A DNA stretch of 64,000 nucleotides from NCBI RefSeq assembly GCF_000150275.1, contig NW_002060943.1:1794628-1858627 (forward strand). Direction: 5' to 3'. The position numbers were made by a program, and so were the translations under genes. This stretch comes from Trichoplax adhaerens (taxonomy: Eukaryota; Placozoa; Uniplacotomia; Trichoplacea; Trichoplacidae). Under the pieces are notes generated by a model. The model had not been told where the DNA came from. It worked only from the letters and a program-made list of their open reading frames with translations, and searched no databases. Below, piece after piece: positions 1 through 13,590 of the stretch. Each line of letters starts with the position of its first letter. Within the stretch, counting starts at the first letter, position 1.

Positions 1-1115
1 GAATAGACCCGCCATTACGTAGTGTAAAATTACCGCCATTATCAATATTGTTGACGAATCTCTTATAACTATTTAGAGTAGGTGATTACAATTAGTTGAG
101 GACAATGTTTATTCTTGGCTTACTGCTGCGATAGGATTCTTACAGCTTAAATTATCAAGTATTTAAGAATGTTATTACATTAATTTAAGCCATAATAATT
201 CATCCTAGTAGTTTACTTTTTCTTTACTCTTTCTTCTGGTTACTTTTGTTGTGTTGGCTTTTATGGCATTAAGATAATAACCGTACAGGCACAGCTGGAG
301 GCGTTTCAAAAAGTTAAAAAATTGGTATAAAGCCTAGCAGTCACGGTAAGACATAGCGTTTTGAATATTCAACTGTGTAATTTTTTTTGTCAACCTTCAA
401 CAACCAGGCAGTCCTACAAAAATAGTCAGCAACTATATAAAATAATCACTAGATTGATGATGGATATTGATCCTTTATCTCGAAGTAGAACCCAAATCAA
501 TGTTTAGCCATCCTCAGTTGTTGAGTAACCTTATCGTCAGTATTTAATAGTTTTAGTAATATAGTATACACGAGTAAGTGATGTAGATAATTTATGATAA
601 CCTACATGACGCAAGCAAAATCTATGTAATTACAGGCGTGTTTAATAAAGAAATTTGTTCGAAATAGAATTATAGCTAAATTTAGAAGTAGAATCAACGG
701 TAAGTTCAAGATATGATGCCTTTAATATCATGCTGTTTTAATAATACAAACATCTAACTAATTAAAATAAAACCAAAGAGTATTGTAAAATCAATCTAAA
801 CAACTACCCTAGCTATACATTTAGTTTTTTTGATTGTTGGAGAAGTAGGATTATAATTATATAAATTGAGATTGTACACTGTTATTTTATGTTTACGTTA
901 GCGATTTCAAGTTAGATTTGTCAAGAGCTAGCTAATCTTTAATGTAATACAACTAGTAATAAAGCTATTGCCTTTTTCTTTTTAAAATTTACAGAAGCTT
1001 AACTCAAGGACAAGTTCACCTTTAGTTAGAATTGATCATTGTGGTTAACACTTGTATGAAAAAAGTTACTTACAGAGGAACGCTTTCAACCGATATAGTA
1101 CATAAAATCTAAAAT
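1..1115. other. AT-rich stretch without a recognised gene
   Basis: All six frames are broken by frequent stops and I recognise no exon, RNA gene or repeat. It may be the promoter side of whatever gene uses the candidate exon that starts at 1116. Confidence 0.5.
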
Positions 1116-1201
1116 ATGACTGAAACTATACAATCCGTAGTAGCTCACGTTGATCAGCAAGCCATGCAAAAATTGGCCGATACGCTTGAAATAGAGGCCA
1201 A
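1116..1201 (+). CDS. Candidate first coding exon, possibly of the MINDY4-type gene
   Basis: An ATG at 1116 opens 28 codons that stay open up to a consensus donor (GTAAGT) at 1202. The peptide begins MTETIQSVVAHVDQQ and is amphipathic. I do not recognise it as a domain. It could be the 5' end of the MINDY4-type gene, whose certain exons begin at 4223. However, it ends in phase 2 while the 4223 exon begins in phase 0, so at least one unseen exon would have to lie between them. It could equally belong to a separate small gene, or be chance. Confidence 0.3.
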
Positions 1202-4200
1202 GTAAGTTTCACTCAATCTAGCGTTAAAAATTTATCCATAATGGCATCTCTGTTAAACAACACAATAATCATTTTGACTCCCAATTGACAATATTCGACA
1301 TACATAATAAGCAATTATGTCGATTTTTAACAAATAACAAACGAGATATCAGTAAATATTATATATATTGTTCACATTTGATTTAGTACATGAAATTAAA
1401 ACATAACGAGATTCTTATAAATGTCAAGTTAATATCTACGTTTGTAATTGGTTATGGTCCCTCCCTTTCAATATTAGCCTAAATCTAGCTTCAAATATCA
1501 AAATCTAACACTCATGTTTTCACATCCTGGCTAGTTGTTCGCTATAGCTAGTCACCTTAATCCTATTATCGAATTATAAAAGTAGAGCAGATTGACATCT
1601 ATTTTATTTTAAAATTGGGGCAAAATAATTCATGAGTTTGTCCTTCTTCATCATCTTTAAGCGAACAATATAACATATCACTTTTTTACGAGTACCGACA
1701 CTGGCTACTTTTTTTATCATCAGTATTATTTTATTAAAGGCTTTTAGTTAGAAATTTTTTGTAAAGATTTATCTAGTACAGTTGTCTAGTAAAGCTCTCT
1801 CAACGACAAATTCATTTTTCTCATGTCTTACAATAAACTTACGTTATACGTAAACAATCGAAAAGCTAAAGAATATTAACGCACAATAACCCAATTTTGT
1901 AGTTAATAGTAAATTAAAAAATCGTATGAGCCTATTACGAAAATTGGGCAAATTCTGGTATCAGTGCTTTCACTTGATCAAAAATAGCAGAAGTGGCTTA
2001 CTTAAAAATATTGACTGGAGCTAAATTTTATTATATTGCTAGAAGAAACGGATAAAAGATAGGATATTAGCTAGTGTCTTAATTTGATCAGAAAATAATA
2101 GAAAGACTTTAGTCATGAAACAACATTCACTGCATTATAATTAAATCGCTTTCTGTAACTATGAGTAAAGGTTGGATTATTTACTAATGTCTTAGCATGG
2201 TAAGAAATCAAGGAGAGTATTTAATCATAAATAGTATTAACTGTAGTTAAATTATATCTTGTTGCTGCAACTAATAGATTACACAGTCAATTCCTTAGCA
2301 GGGCTAGAAAAATCATGGAAAGAGTGCAAAGACAAATATTAATTTCATTCTATACTACCTGAGACTATATATTATTCTATTATTACAACGACAGAAAATC
2401 TGCTTTAGCGCTTTAAAAAATTACAGAAATAACTTAGACTTGATAATAATGATTACATTATCGTGCCAAAAAAAACAGAAGAATTTTATAGTCAGAATAG
2501 TAGCCTACTAATTAAGATTGATAAAATTTTAGAATAATAGGCACATGATTTTAAATTACAATATATGCTGGTCTATCGTTAAACGCTACAATTTAACTAA
2601 TGAAGATGTAGCTGATAATAATATCCATTGGTTGCAATCCTTCTGCCGCTTAAATAAGGATATTATCATCATTTCATTATACAGCATAGACTACGTCAGC
2701 TTATAAGAACTCAACTACATTCTATGCATTTATAATTACTTCTAAATAGACTCGATCGATCGATCTACTGTATATCACGATGATGTCAGATTAAATGTGC
2801 AGTTTGCAAAATCATTTAGTCCTTTGAAATTATTCCTTACATAATGATGTGCTAGATTAATACGACTTATAAGAATTCAGTTTAATTCTATACAACAGAA
2901 ATTCAACTCTGAAGAGACTATAACTGACCACTTAAATGCTAATTTCCAAACCGACCATAGACTGACTGATTCTTCCTGCACGTACATTCAGCACAATACC
3001 GCCATAATGCGAATCAATCAATTTATTTTCGCCTATATATATGAAATTTACTAACGGCAGTTTAGCCTATAGCACGAGAGTATTAGATTAAAAAATAGTA
3101 GCCCAGTATAACAATTTCACTTTAAAGTTCTGACCGAAATCAGGTATATTATATAAATAATTAAGCTAATAACTAACCTATTTCCTTTATTACATCTATA
3201 TAACTATCAAGAAAAAAAGCTCAAAAGGTAATTGAAATGTGTCATCCATTACTCTGAAAATTAAAATAAATTGTTAATTAATCCTACGATTTGTCAACAA
3301 AGCTAAAATAAAAAATTTTAATCCGTAGACGGCCATCTTATCTCTAGATGAAAGAGTAAAATTAAAGTTAAAAGAACGAGGTAAAGTCTTACTGTATTTT
3401 TTATATTATATCGGAAGCAAGAAAAAGAAGGCATTCGGGTTATTATTCTCATTTATCTCATGTCTGTATCATAAATATTATTGATTTCTATGCTGCTATT
3501 TTAGCTCGAATTGAAGCTTCCGCCCGATTTTCTGCATCTTATCAAAAATATAAAACTATTAGTCTAACGGATTCACTGGTATGATTAAATTTAGAAGGAC
3601 TACATCTTAGCTCATTTATATAAAATTACTTTATGTATTCATTGTTATCCCATATTAATTATCGACGTAGCTCCATTAAATTGATGTAGTACCTACTCGT
3701 ACTGTCTCATTATTGAATGATGATTAATTTATAATATAATATTCATCCCCGATTATTGTTAAATTAAACTGTCTTTATAGATTTCATACTAAAAATTAAT
3801 CATTTTAACAGTAACTCACTTATAAATTTCAATTGAAGCGCTCAATTTAAAGTTTTAATTCATCTTTCAGTTCCACGTATACGCTATATTACGTTATTCG
3901 ATAAATTAATTATAGAGCATAACCTGCTTTATATTTAGCATTGAAACTTGATTTCTTCTCCTTCGATCACATGCGACGACCTGCGATGTAATAAATTGTA
4001 AATTTATGATGATTAGAGACGATTTATATAAAAAAAAATATCGCTAACTTCCGTGAATACACCTACATATTGATAGAGCATGAATTAGTCTACATATTAT
4101 TATGCAAGCAAATACTATACTATATTGTAATTTGGTTAAACTATATTATCCGCAACTTTTGCATGGATTTACACTGCTAAAAGATATTATATGCCAAATT

Positions 4201-4222
4201 TTATCTTAATATTATTCATCAG
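1202..4222. other. 3 kb AT-rich intron or intergenic stretch
   Basis: No exon can be assigned by homology. One + strand frame stays open from about 3371 to 3583 (roughly 70 codons, basic first half, no recognisable motif) and is the best place to look for a missing MINDY4 exon. A short GATC-rich run lies at 2752-2764. The rest looks like typical non-coding AT-rich sequence. Confidence 0.4.
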
Positions 4223-6883
4223 GCTCTAAGAAAGATCCTTTTCGGTCAGTTAATGGTACCGAAAGAAATTGACTGGTGTCGAGAAAGTTTTATCTTTCAT
4301 ATACATAATTATGGATTACCTTTTGGGCTTAAAATTCATAAGGTATACTACTGATACAGGTTGTCTATTATGTCAGCTATCCAATTAAGAAACTGAAATA
4401 ATTATCATATTTACTAATTTTATTTAATAACAGAATGGACCATGCGGTGTTATTGCTGTCGTACAAGCATTCGTACTAAGACATTTAATATTTGATGAAG
4501 ACGATGAAAACAACTATAAACGGTAGAGAATGAAGCCCAATTTTCTTCTGATTGGGCTTTTCATTTATACTGTAGCATCATCATGTATTTCGAATTTAAT
4601 GTTTTAAATGCCTACCATGGCCTAACAGATTGAAAGCAGTCAATGAAAGGGAACGACAAAATGCATTAGCGCTAGCTTTGGCTGATATACTGTGGATTGC
4701 CGGTGAAGAAAGTAAAACTGCAATCGTTTTATTACCGCCAGATGATGATCGTTCAAAACCCATAGGAGCATCTCAAGTTAGGCTGAATGACATGACCGAA
4801 GATGTAAGTTATTCAGTTCTCGAATTTGTCAGTTTTTAGCTAAAGATCGTAAGCTATATTTAGCTAGCTAAAAGATTTGTACACTGCCGATACAGCTTCT
4901 CATAATACCGTAATACAATAGTCATTGGAGCCTAGTGAAGTGTCTCTTTTATATGCGTATAGCGGCATAGCAATATAGTTATGAAATATCCCAGTTATCA
5001 TGCTTAGGTACTGAAGCCAGTTGACAACGAATCAAGCTGCTGATTCATTACTTAGTCACCGCGGACTACCTACTACAATAAATTACAGCAAATAACTATT
5101 GCCACTTTTAGATTCTATCCACATCCAGAAATAATACACTGTTAATTATAATTAACTAGGTCGCAAATTTAACAATTTGTAAAGTATTACTCTCCTTGAT
5201 ATTTATTGCATCTTGTACTGTGTAGTAATTTTTTTACTATACGCGTATACACAATGCTTTTAACTGCTATTGCAAACTAATTCAGTTCATTCCATTAATT
5301 AGGGAATTCTGTATCAATTTAATGCATTTAATGATCTTCGAGACTTTATCAAGAAGAAATTACCTATTGTAAGGCTGTTTACAGACTTTGATCAAGACTA
5401 TCTACTTGTCCTTTTAATAACCCCTATAATTTTACTACTACGAATCTGTTTTTATCAGTTTCAACATGAATTTGGATATGGTGTCGCATTTTTTCTTTAT
5501 TCTGCTATCCTATCCAGAGGGATTGAAAAGTAAATATAATTCAAACTGAAAAACTAATCATTTTAGTCATGCTGGTAAACAAAAAAAAAGCTGTAGTAGT
5601 ATAGTTTAATCGATCTATTTTGTTATGATAGCATACGAAATGATATGGATGATCCAGAGAAGATCTTACTGACTGAGAATGAAAGATGCTCGCAAGAATT
5701 AATCAACTTGCTACTAGTGGGCAAAGCTGTCTCTTATGTTTTTAATGGCATTTTGGATTACGATTACAAGTTACGAAAGCCTCTGGTTTGTATACCCTTA
5801 ATAATTAATTGATAAGTAATATTATAATCAATATAGTATTATTATCTTCATTGTGTAAATCACTAAGTTATGGAAATAGATTTAAGCTCATTGCTTGTTA
5901 AGTGCGTAAAAGTCATTTTTGATTCGTACGAATAGCAACAACCCCTTTTTGGCATTGACAAACGTGGAGTAGTAGGCCTACTCACGCTGATGGAACATGT
6001 CGCTGAAGGCAACTATACGGTATAAATATTTATGTCTAATAGAGTGATTGAAAACCTGAACGGCTTTTGATATTACCAGTTATGAAACTTCTAAAGAATT
6101 GCAGATACTCACGTTGTATAATTTACTTGCCTATGACATGCAATCAGTATTTGCAGTAATACAGACTGATTTTAGCTTTCCCCAACATAACTCTAATTGT
6201 ATCATGAAAAATTCTAGGTTGGCAGTAAGCTCAAAACACCAAAATATCCCATATGGGTTGTAAATATCGAACTCAGCTTTGCTGTTATCTTTTCTTGTAA
6301 AAGAGATTTGTTAAACGATTGGTAATAGAAACATAAATTAGAATTTATATAAATCTACTTGCTATCTAGATCTGCTAATAATAGTAGGTAAATTATTGGT
6401 TGTAAAAACGCTACTTATCACGGTTAAATTTTTTATGACATAGGAAAGCGGAAAGGCAATTTCATTTATGGTACTATACTGGATTAGTAAGTCAGACGGA
6501 GCTTCAACGGATTCATATCGGTAAGAAACGATCACGAACCGATAGCTAACATTCTATAGTAGTTACGATTATCATGACTATTTTCGTCAACTGTACGAGT
6601 TTTACTTGAATACACTATTATCCCATACAGTGGTATAGCATTATCCAATAATTTATGATCATCTAATTTCATGTAGACACCTTGCAAACCTATATGCCCA
6701 AAAATAAGGATAATGTCGAACCTCTTATTAATCATTGCATACGTACGAAGTAAGTAGAAAATTGTCTGACAAAAATGATTATCTTTTTTCTCAACTCGCT
6801 TATACTGAATACTGCCAATCATAATTTTAAATTCTAGATGGAGTGGTGTTAAAATTAGTAGTCATAGCTCAATCTCGAAATAG
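4223..6883 (+). CDS. MINDY4: MINDY4-type (FAM188B) deubiquitinase, catalytic domain; 5' end unresolved
   Basis: MINDY-family cysteine deubiquitinases trim Lys48-linked polyubiquitin. Eleven exons join in frame: 4223-4342, 4434-4522, 4629-4803, 5303-5368, 5459-5529, 5632-5785, 5936-6019, 6218-6321, 6444-6520, 6677-6749, 6838-6883, giving 352 aa. Family hallmarks in order are ILFG near the start, the nucleophile motif NGPCGV (Cys44 of this partial protein), LALADILW, SAILSRG, QELINLLLVGKAVSYVFN, PIWVV, and the C-terminal CIRTKWSG. The N-terminal extension with LisH usual in MINDY4 was not found, so the model is 5'-incomplete. The position that holds the catalytic His in human MINDY4 (E-S-H-F) reads E-L-S-F here, so Ser273 replaces His. 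The gene ends 552 bp before the end of the convergent MCCC1 gene. Family assignment is secure; activity is doubtful. Confidence 0.85.
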
Positions 6884-7435
6884 CTATTGCCTATTGGAGT
6901 ACAAAGAAATAAGAATCGACTACGGATCTGTCAACAATTAACAATCTTTTAATTATGCCAATCTTAGCTTTAAGCATGGATCTACCGTGATATAAAGAAT
7001 GTTAAATAATAATATACAGTACTACAAAGTAATAAATGGCTTCATAACAGATTTAAAAATGATTTGGTCTCCTGGATTTCATAGTCAGAGAAGATTGTAT
7101 AAGAGAAGGCATCACAATACAAAGAATACATGTATATCACTTGTATATCGCAACACCTTCATAGTTATGTTTTAGTTCAGATGATATACGACCATTCATA
7201 CAATTTTCAATTAACACTTAAACCAATTTTGAGAATATATGCGAAAATAAACTATTCAAAGAAATTACCGTAAGCTGCAGTAGTTAAAATAGAGTGCCTT
7301 TTTCGTATCTGCAGGTATGGATCAAATCTGTAAAAAAACGATCGATTAAATAATATCATTCAAATTTGTCTCTAGTACCGTATCATTTGGCACAAAATTG
7401 TAACTGCTTGCCAGTCTAGATTTTAAAGCCTACTT
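6884..7435. other. Convergent 3' intergenic gap
   Basis: The stretch separates the stop codons of the + strand MINDY4 gene and the - strand MCCC1 gene, so it should hold both 3' UTRs. I see no coding frame, repeat or RNA gene. Confidence 0.5.
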
Positions 7436-10400
7436 TTATTCATTGTCTTCAGATTCTTCGAAAATAATCAGTGATTGATCTTTCTCCACTGAATCACCCT
7501 CCTGGAACAACACTGTCTTTACGGTTGCCGATCTAGGCGACACTATTTTGTGCTATACGTCAAAAAATTTAGAAAATTTTAGGAATGTAGCGATAAAGCA
7601 ATGAGTTACTTGTTATTAGGTAACAGAAGAAAGAACACCAAATTACTTCTAACTTTATAAATTTCTATGAGAGATAGTAGTGTGCTATTCTTTAATAACC
7701 AAATAGTTCATATTACACTTACTTCCATTTTCATGGCCTCAATGAGCATTAAGACGTCGCCTGCCTCGACCTTCTGGCCATTTTCTACCAAGACCTGGCA
7801 ATTGTAACAGAAAGATCAGTTTTAATATTTTTACTCATGACAAAATAAAATAAATTATAATAACCTTAATGATGGCGCCGGTCATAGGTGCAACAGTCCC
7901 AGCACCAGTAATTGCACTATCTTGTTGCATTGTCACAAATTTAGGTAGGGGAACTTGAACTTTAAACGAGTCATCCTGAAAAGGTGAAATATAATGCTGA
8001 ATTTAAGAGATTAAAGCCTGCTGCATAACCATTCATTCGTAAATTACATACAGCAGTAAAAATGTGAAGGCAGTCGTTATAGCGCACTACGCTAGCAGTA
8101 TGCTTCACTCCATTGACGACCGCATTTATGAAAATAGTATCGTCGTCTTCGGCATCAAATATCTTGCCGGCTACTTCCATTTCTAACGTGTCAGAAAGCT
8201 AAGAAACGGTTTTACTAAGTTCAATATGCATAAACCAATTTAGAGTAAGAGTTATTTTCGTATTTACTAAAAGCTACATTACCTTAATAGAATAGCTGCC
8301 ATCACGGTTATAGGTAACTAAAAAGTTCATTTCTGAATATGAAATTTTAGAGCATAATTAGCCAATATTGAAGCACGATACAGTACCTAGTAAAACTGTA
8401 AACATATTTATACCGCTTTCACCATCCATTAACGTAACCGATTTTGAATAAAGGGTATTGAATCTGAGTCCAGACGTTGAATTCCAAGGAGAATATAGGT
8501 CTTCTACAATAAAGATGGAATAGTACATAGCATGTTAATTTCCATTTCTGATAAATACATTGTGATATAACGTGAGTAAACTACGTACGTGAAATGAACA
8601 TATCCCTTAATAAGCCGTCTTTCTGTTCGAATAATAATAAACTCAAACAAGCCAAAGCCGACTGATCGCACGAAAGTACCGACTTGGTAGACTCAAAGAG
8701 CGAATTTTCATGCTCCTAAATTACAGCATAGATAACCATTTCAGATCGATACTTTATTCGATATTTTGCATAATTATAATTACTTGAATAAAGCCAGTAT
8801 GAACATTTCCAGCAATAAATTCGGGATGGCTAGCCAAATCAGTTAGGAATCTTAGATTCGTATTTAATCCAACCACCTAGGTTAATTACGCGTATAGAAA
8901 TGCCGATTATTCTCTTATCGATACTTATTATTTTAATGGTATGCTATTCTTAAGCTATTCATTCCTTAACCAGCTTGCACACATACATGACACTCATTAA
9001 GAGAATAGACTAGTTTTCGTAAAGCCGATTCACGATCTTCTCCCCAAACAATCAACTTGGCAATCATAGGGTCATAGTGCACTGAAACATTATCACCTGT
9101 AAAAAAATAATCAGCGTTGCTATCAGAAAGTGTGGTGCCAGTATGGTATCACCGCCATTTATAGTATACTGTATACTCCCTAGGTAATGATACTAGCTTA
9201 CTACAGTACATGCTTATGTGAGTGCATTTGATATATTTATTTACCTTGAGTGACACCTGTGTCAATCCTTACAGAATCTGAGTTAAGAGGAAACTTGAGA
9301 TGCCTTAATGGTCCAGCTCCTGGGAGAAAATTGCTAAAGTAACGATAGAATAACTATTACGGCATAACCCAGTCTTTTAGACACGGTAACTTAAAACGAC
9401 GTTCAACTTCTCAATACAAATCTGATAAAAATCTTACTTATTAGGATCTTCTGCATAAATTCTTGCTTCGGCTGCATGTCCATATGGCTCAATGTCTCCT
9501 TGGAGTAAGGGAAGTTCTTTACCGGAAGCTACCTAATGTTTATCATCGAAGCGTCAGATATGAAGGGCAATTGAATAACTATTTAGGCAACATTAGATTT
9601 CGAATAGTTAACATTAGGTTAACTTAGGTATTACCTGCAGCTGCCATTCTACTAGATCAGTGTTCGTAACCAATTCTGTAACGGGATGTTCAACCTACAT
9701 AATATCAAATTAGAAAACGTTGTACTAAAAAGTATCCAGATCAATGGAAATCCATTTTACTATTCTATCCACTATAACGCACTGGTATTTATTGTCTACG
9801 TAAGCAAAAAATTAATTTTACCTGCAACCTGGTGTTCATTTCCATAAAAAAAAATTTCTTATGTTTATCCATGATGAATTCTACCGTACCTAGAATTTTT
9901 ACACGCAATGTCAAATTGTTTCAAATACTTTTTAAGCCTAAATATAACATTGAAATCTTGACCTTTACCTGCACCGACATAATTTACAGCCTTTGCCGCT
10001 CTCACTGCAGCTGCTCCAATTTCATGCCTAATACTTTCTGACAATCCCGGCTGTATAATAGGTAATTTGAGATAAGTCATGTTACGTATGCACTGAATAA
10101 GTAATAAACAGTCGTGAAATAGGAAGTATTAACTGTAAATACTAACGGCTGGTGCTTCTTCAATAATTTTTTGGTGTCTTCGTTGAACACTGCAATCCCT
10201 TTCACTCAAGTAGACTGCGTTCCCATGTTGATCGGCAAACACTTGCACCTCGACATGTCTATTAATTGCATAATAAATTCGTTTTAATTAAGACAATTGT
10301 AACACCGTTTACTTTACTATTTCTCTTCTATCTTAGCTCACCGTGGCTCTTCAATATATTTTTCAACAATCATCTTATCGTCATTAAAAGACTTTAGCGA

Positions 10401-11442
10401 CTCACGCCTTGCAGATTCCAAAGCTTGATCAAATTCGCCTTCGTTCATGACTATTCTCATACCCTATAAATATGTAAGAATGTAGCTATATTAACATCCA
10501 TTCATAGCAATAATGATTTACAAGGTTGCATAAAAACAACATTTGCAAAGAAATAGAACGTCTTCACTAACTTTTCCACCACCTCCACAGACGGCTTTTA
10601 GCATGACAGGATACCCGATACGACTAGCCTCATCCTTTAGTTTTGCATCCGCTTGATCTTCACCATGATATCCTTCTATAATTGGGACACCAGCATCCGC
10701 CATAATTTGCTTGGAAGTGCTTTAAGAGATAGAATAATATGTAATAAGTTTTAAGCTAGGTTCATCAGAGGAATAAATTTTTCTATTGAAAACCTCTTAA
10801 GACCCATATCTCGAATTGCGCTTGCTGGCGGACCGATGAATACTATCCCTTGGGATTCACAAAGTTCAGCAAAGTCCGCGTTTTCAGATAGGAAACCATA
10901 TCCGGGATGAATAGCCTTTTGGATAGGAATATTACGAACTGTAAATTACACGTTCGTTGCAAAATAGCATACGTAACAAGGAATAAACTACAAAAGATTA
11001 AGCGTTTACTTGAGCTCCACAATAATTTGCAATATCAAGAATTTTATCGCCCCGCAAATAGCTATCCCGTGATGGTGCTTCACCAATATAGTATGCTTCA
11101 TCGGCCTATAAAGATGTAAATTATCCGATTCAAAACTTCATTCAATTACAAATAGTCGCCATATATTACTGTCGAATCGGGAAGACACGGTATCATTTAC
11201 CAATAGAGGATAAGTAAAATAAATTATAAACAACGAGTTACCATTTCAACGTGCATCGACCCCTGGTCTGCACTACTATATACGGCTACAGTCTTAATGC
11301 CCATCGATTTGGCAGTTTTAATCACCCTACAAGCAATTTCACCGCGATTCGCTATTAAGACTTTGGAAATCTTCTTTCTTTTGACTTCTATTGGGATAAA
11401 AAGATGGTTTTGGTGAATGATAAAATAAAAAAGCCTAATCAT
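7436..11442 (-). CDS. MCCC1: Methylcrotonoyl-CoA carboxylase subunit alpha, mitochondrial
   Basis: The biotin-carrying subunit of the mitochondrial leucine-catabolism enzyme that carboxylates 3-methylcrotonyl-CoA. Twenty exons on the minus strand: 11242-11442, 11010-11105, 10794-10915, 10572-10719, 10342-10463, 10147-10258, 9969-10050, 9822-9889, 9635-9694, 9438-9532, 9245-9333, 8987-9096, 8784-8876, 8589-8715, 8414-8503, 8283-8332, 8052-8198, 7865-7975, 7723-7794, 7436-7552. All phases match, giving 703 aa (human about 725). Order: biotin-carboxylase N-domain (KVLIANRGE, 27-35), ATP-grasp loop GGGGK (185-189), [26 protein letters not shown] linker, APMTG, and biotinyl motif EAMKME with Lys663. 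MCCC1 rather than PCCA is favoured by the acidic tail EESEDNE and by DMGLKSTSKQIM. The start at 11442 gives a hydrophobic, basic N-terminus that could be a transit peptide. An acceptor-like site near 11386 leaves open an upstream first exon. The donor after exon 3 (GTTTTC) is weak. Confidence 0.95.
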
Positions 11443-12118
11443 GCTGGATTACGAGTATATAATTTAGCAGCAACTACTGTGTATCAAGTGTTATCTAATG
11501 GTTAAAGTTAAAACAGCACATTGGAAACATAATAATTATAACGATATCTATATTGAATACAGCAAAAGGTAAAAATAAGCTAAGTAATGCAAGCAGCAAT
11601 GGTAGTTGATAGATTTATTTCTTAATTATACGAGTACTACTATCGAACGCTTACTACAATATTAGTTGGTAGTCATGAAAATAACAACATATAAGATGTA
11701 ATTGCAAGCACAGATGCCGTTAAAATCTACTTATTTTTTGCTAAATGACTCATTGCAAAATGGGTATCAATAGAATTTATAATTAAGATTATTGTAAAAC
11801 ATGATTATTTCAAATACTAATGCAAACTCGATTGCCCAAAAAGTCGCACGTCAGGACAATGTTACAGGAGGCTTTAATCTACTGCCATGAGTCTACAACT
11901 AGTTCTATCCTTATCTTGATATCAATTTCACCACCAATATTTACTAACAATAGTGTGGAATAATACCTGTTGATTGATATCTTTCGAAAAGATTTCTCAA
12001 TGTAACGATCGGTCTCCTATAATGCGATAGCAAAATATAAGCAATCCAATTACAACGTGGTTAATCAATAATATTTATTTCTTATTAATCCTGTTGGATT
12101 AATTCGTTATGCGTTAAT

Positions 12119-12174
12119 CCATGGGCCACTAGAAGAAGCTAGGGGAAACTACGGCTTCTTCGAGTGGTCTATGG
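12119..12174. repeat. Inverted repeat, 21-bp arms and 14-bp loop
   Basis: The left arm (12119-12139) and the reverse complement of the right arm (12154-12174) match at 18 of 21 positions, with a 14-nt spacer. The RNA would fold into one long stem. It may be the remnant core of a small inverted-repeat element or a transcribed hairpin; nothing in the sequence decides which. Confidence 0.7.
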
Positions 12175-12504
12175 TTATCCTATAGTATTACGTAAGGGAA
12201 GAGTCTTTGCATTGCCTTTAATGAAAATAAAGTTTGATTAATTATAATACCGATATTAACGTTAGGAAGGTAAAGTACTTAGGTCTAAGCATGCTACTCA
12301 TCGAACGATGTAAAGTGATGGTAATTTGCATTGAAAGTTTACAAGAAGCGTAGAAATTGTGTATCAACTATTTTACAGAGCAATTCTGGGTTAGGATGAA
12401 GCAGGGTATGAAGGCTTTATACACAGTCTACGGGATAATAACAAGCTAATTCAGATTTAGATCCAAGCATATATTCTCTATCTACCGTTCAAGATTGTTT
12501 GGAT

Positions 12505-13160
12505 AGAAAATCATTCCTACTGCTCCTAATTGCTCTAGGGAGCACTTTGGGTCAACAGTGCTATTCAACTGCTCAAGTTTACATAGGCAATGAACTCATT
12601 TAATGGACAAATTAGCATCAGGATCGAAGTTCGAGCTTGTGCTCGCTAACGGTTACGGAATCAGAAGGTGAGTTACAATGACTCAAAAATTTGGCCAAAT
12701 TTCACTACACTGCTACTGCTTGGCGAGTACAGCATGTCCTACAGACGCCATCTATCCACAGCTGCATCAAACTCCATGTTCTAACTTGGAAGGTTGAAGC
12801 TGGCCCAAGCCAATGGTCATAGAAAGAATATAAGAAAAACGAAGACACTAAGAGGTTTTACTGCGCTTAACTCATCCTTACTGCTACTCCTGGATCAGTA
12901 TTGATACTACTATCTATCCATTGCTCAAAGATTCGATTCAATGACCCTTTAGGATAGGAAAATATTTGCACTGTTGATAAGTACGCTACTAGAAGTATTG
13001 CATTCCTGTCGGTTGGAGCTCACAACAGCCAACCACGGTCAATGATAAAATGTTTATAAGGATAACTGGAACATTTTACGCCATCTAACTCAATTTTGCT
13101 ACCATCATTCTAACGAATAGCTACCTCGGTGGATAGCATAGACACTGTCGTCTATCTATG
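12505..13160. repeat. Strongly diverged tandem repeat, spacing about 175-220 bp
   Basis: Similar blocks beginning ACTGCT or AGCTAC and containing CTATCTATC-type words recur near 12517, 12711, 12886 and 13120. Identity is low, and the call rests on word order and spacing rather than on an alignment. Confidence 0.35.
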
Positions 13161-13590
13161 ACTGAAAATCACTACCAAAGCACAAAGGCATGTTCCAATC
13201 TGCTGTGGTGGGGAGAAAAGTGCTGAAAGAGATTCAAAATGAATTGAAATTTTTTCAAAGCTCGACATATTACCTGTTGTTATACTTGCAAGAACTTTGT
13301 CGTAGCCAAAAGATCCTGTTGGCTATATTTATACCAATCTTGGAAGACATTTTGACATCGATTGAAGAGGATTACTCTGGATTATAGAACATGAACGAGG
13401 AAAGTTCAAAGTCTCAGTAATGGCTGCCTAGTCAATGGTGAAAACAGCTGTGGAACCTCAATCGCAGATAGACTCACTCTACCATGAACAACGAACCAAT
13501 GTGCAACGACTATTGACTGAGCGGACACGCTCCCGTGTCAGCCCACTGCATCATTGTATTACAGTATGATAACATTGTTGTACGGTATTG

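Noticed and set aside
6532-6822. 96-codon minus-strand open frame
   Set aside because: It overlaps the MINDY4 exon 6677-6749, which encodes the family-specific C-terminal block in correct phase on the + strand; the minus frame has no motif.
9832-10080. Open frames on both strands in the MCCC1 gene
   Set aside because: The + frame is antisense to MCCC1 exons, and the - frame runs across a real donor into an intron.
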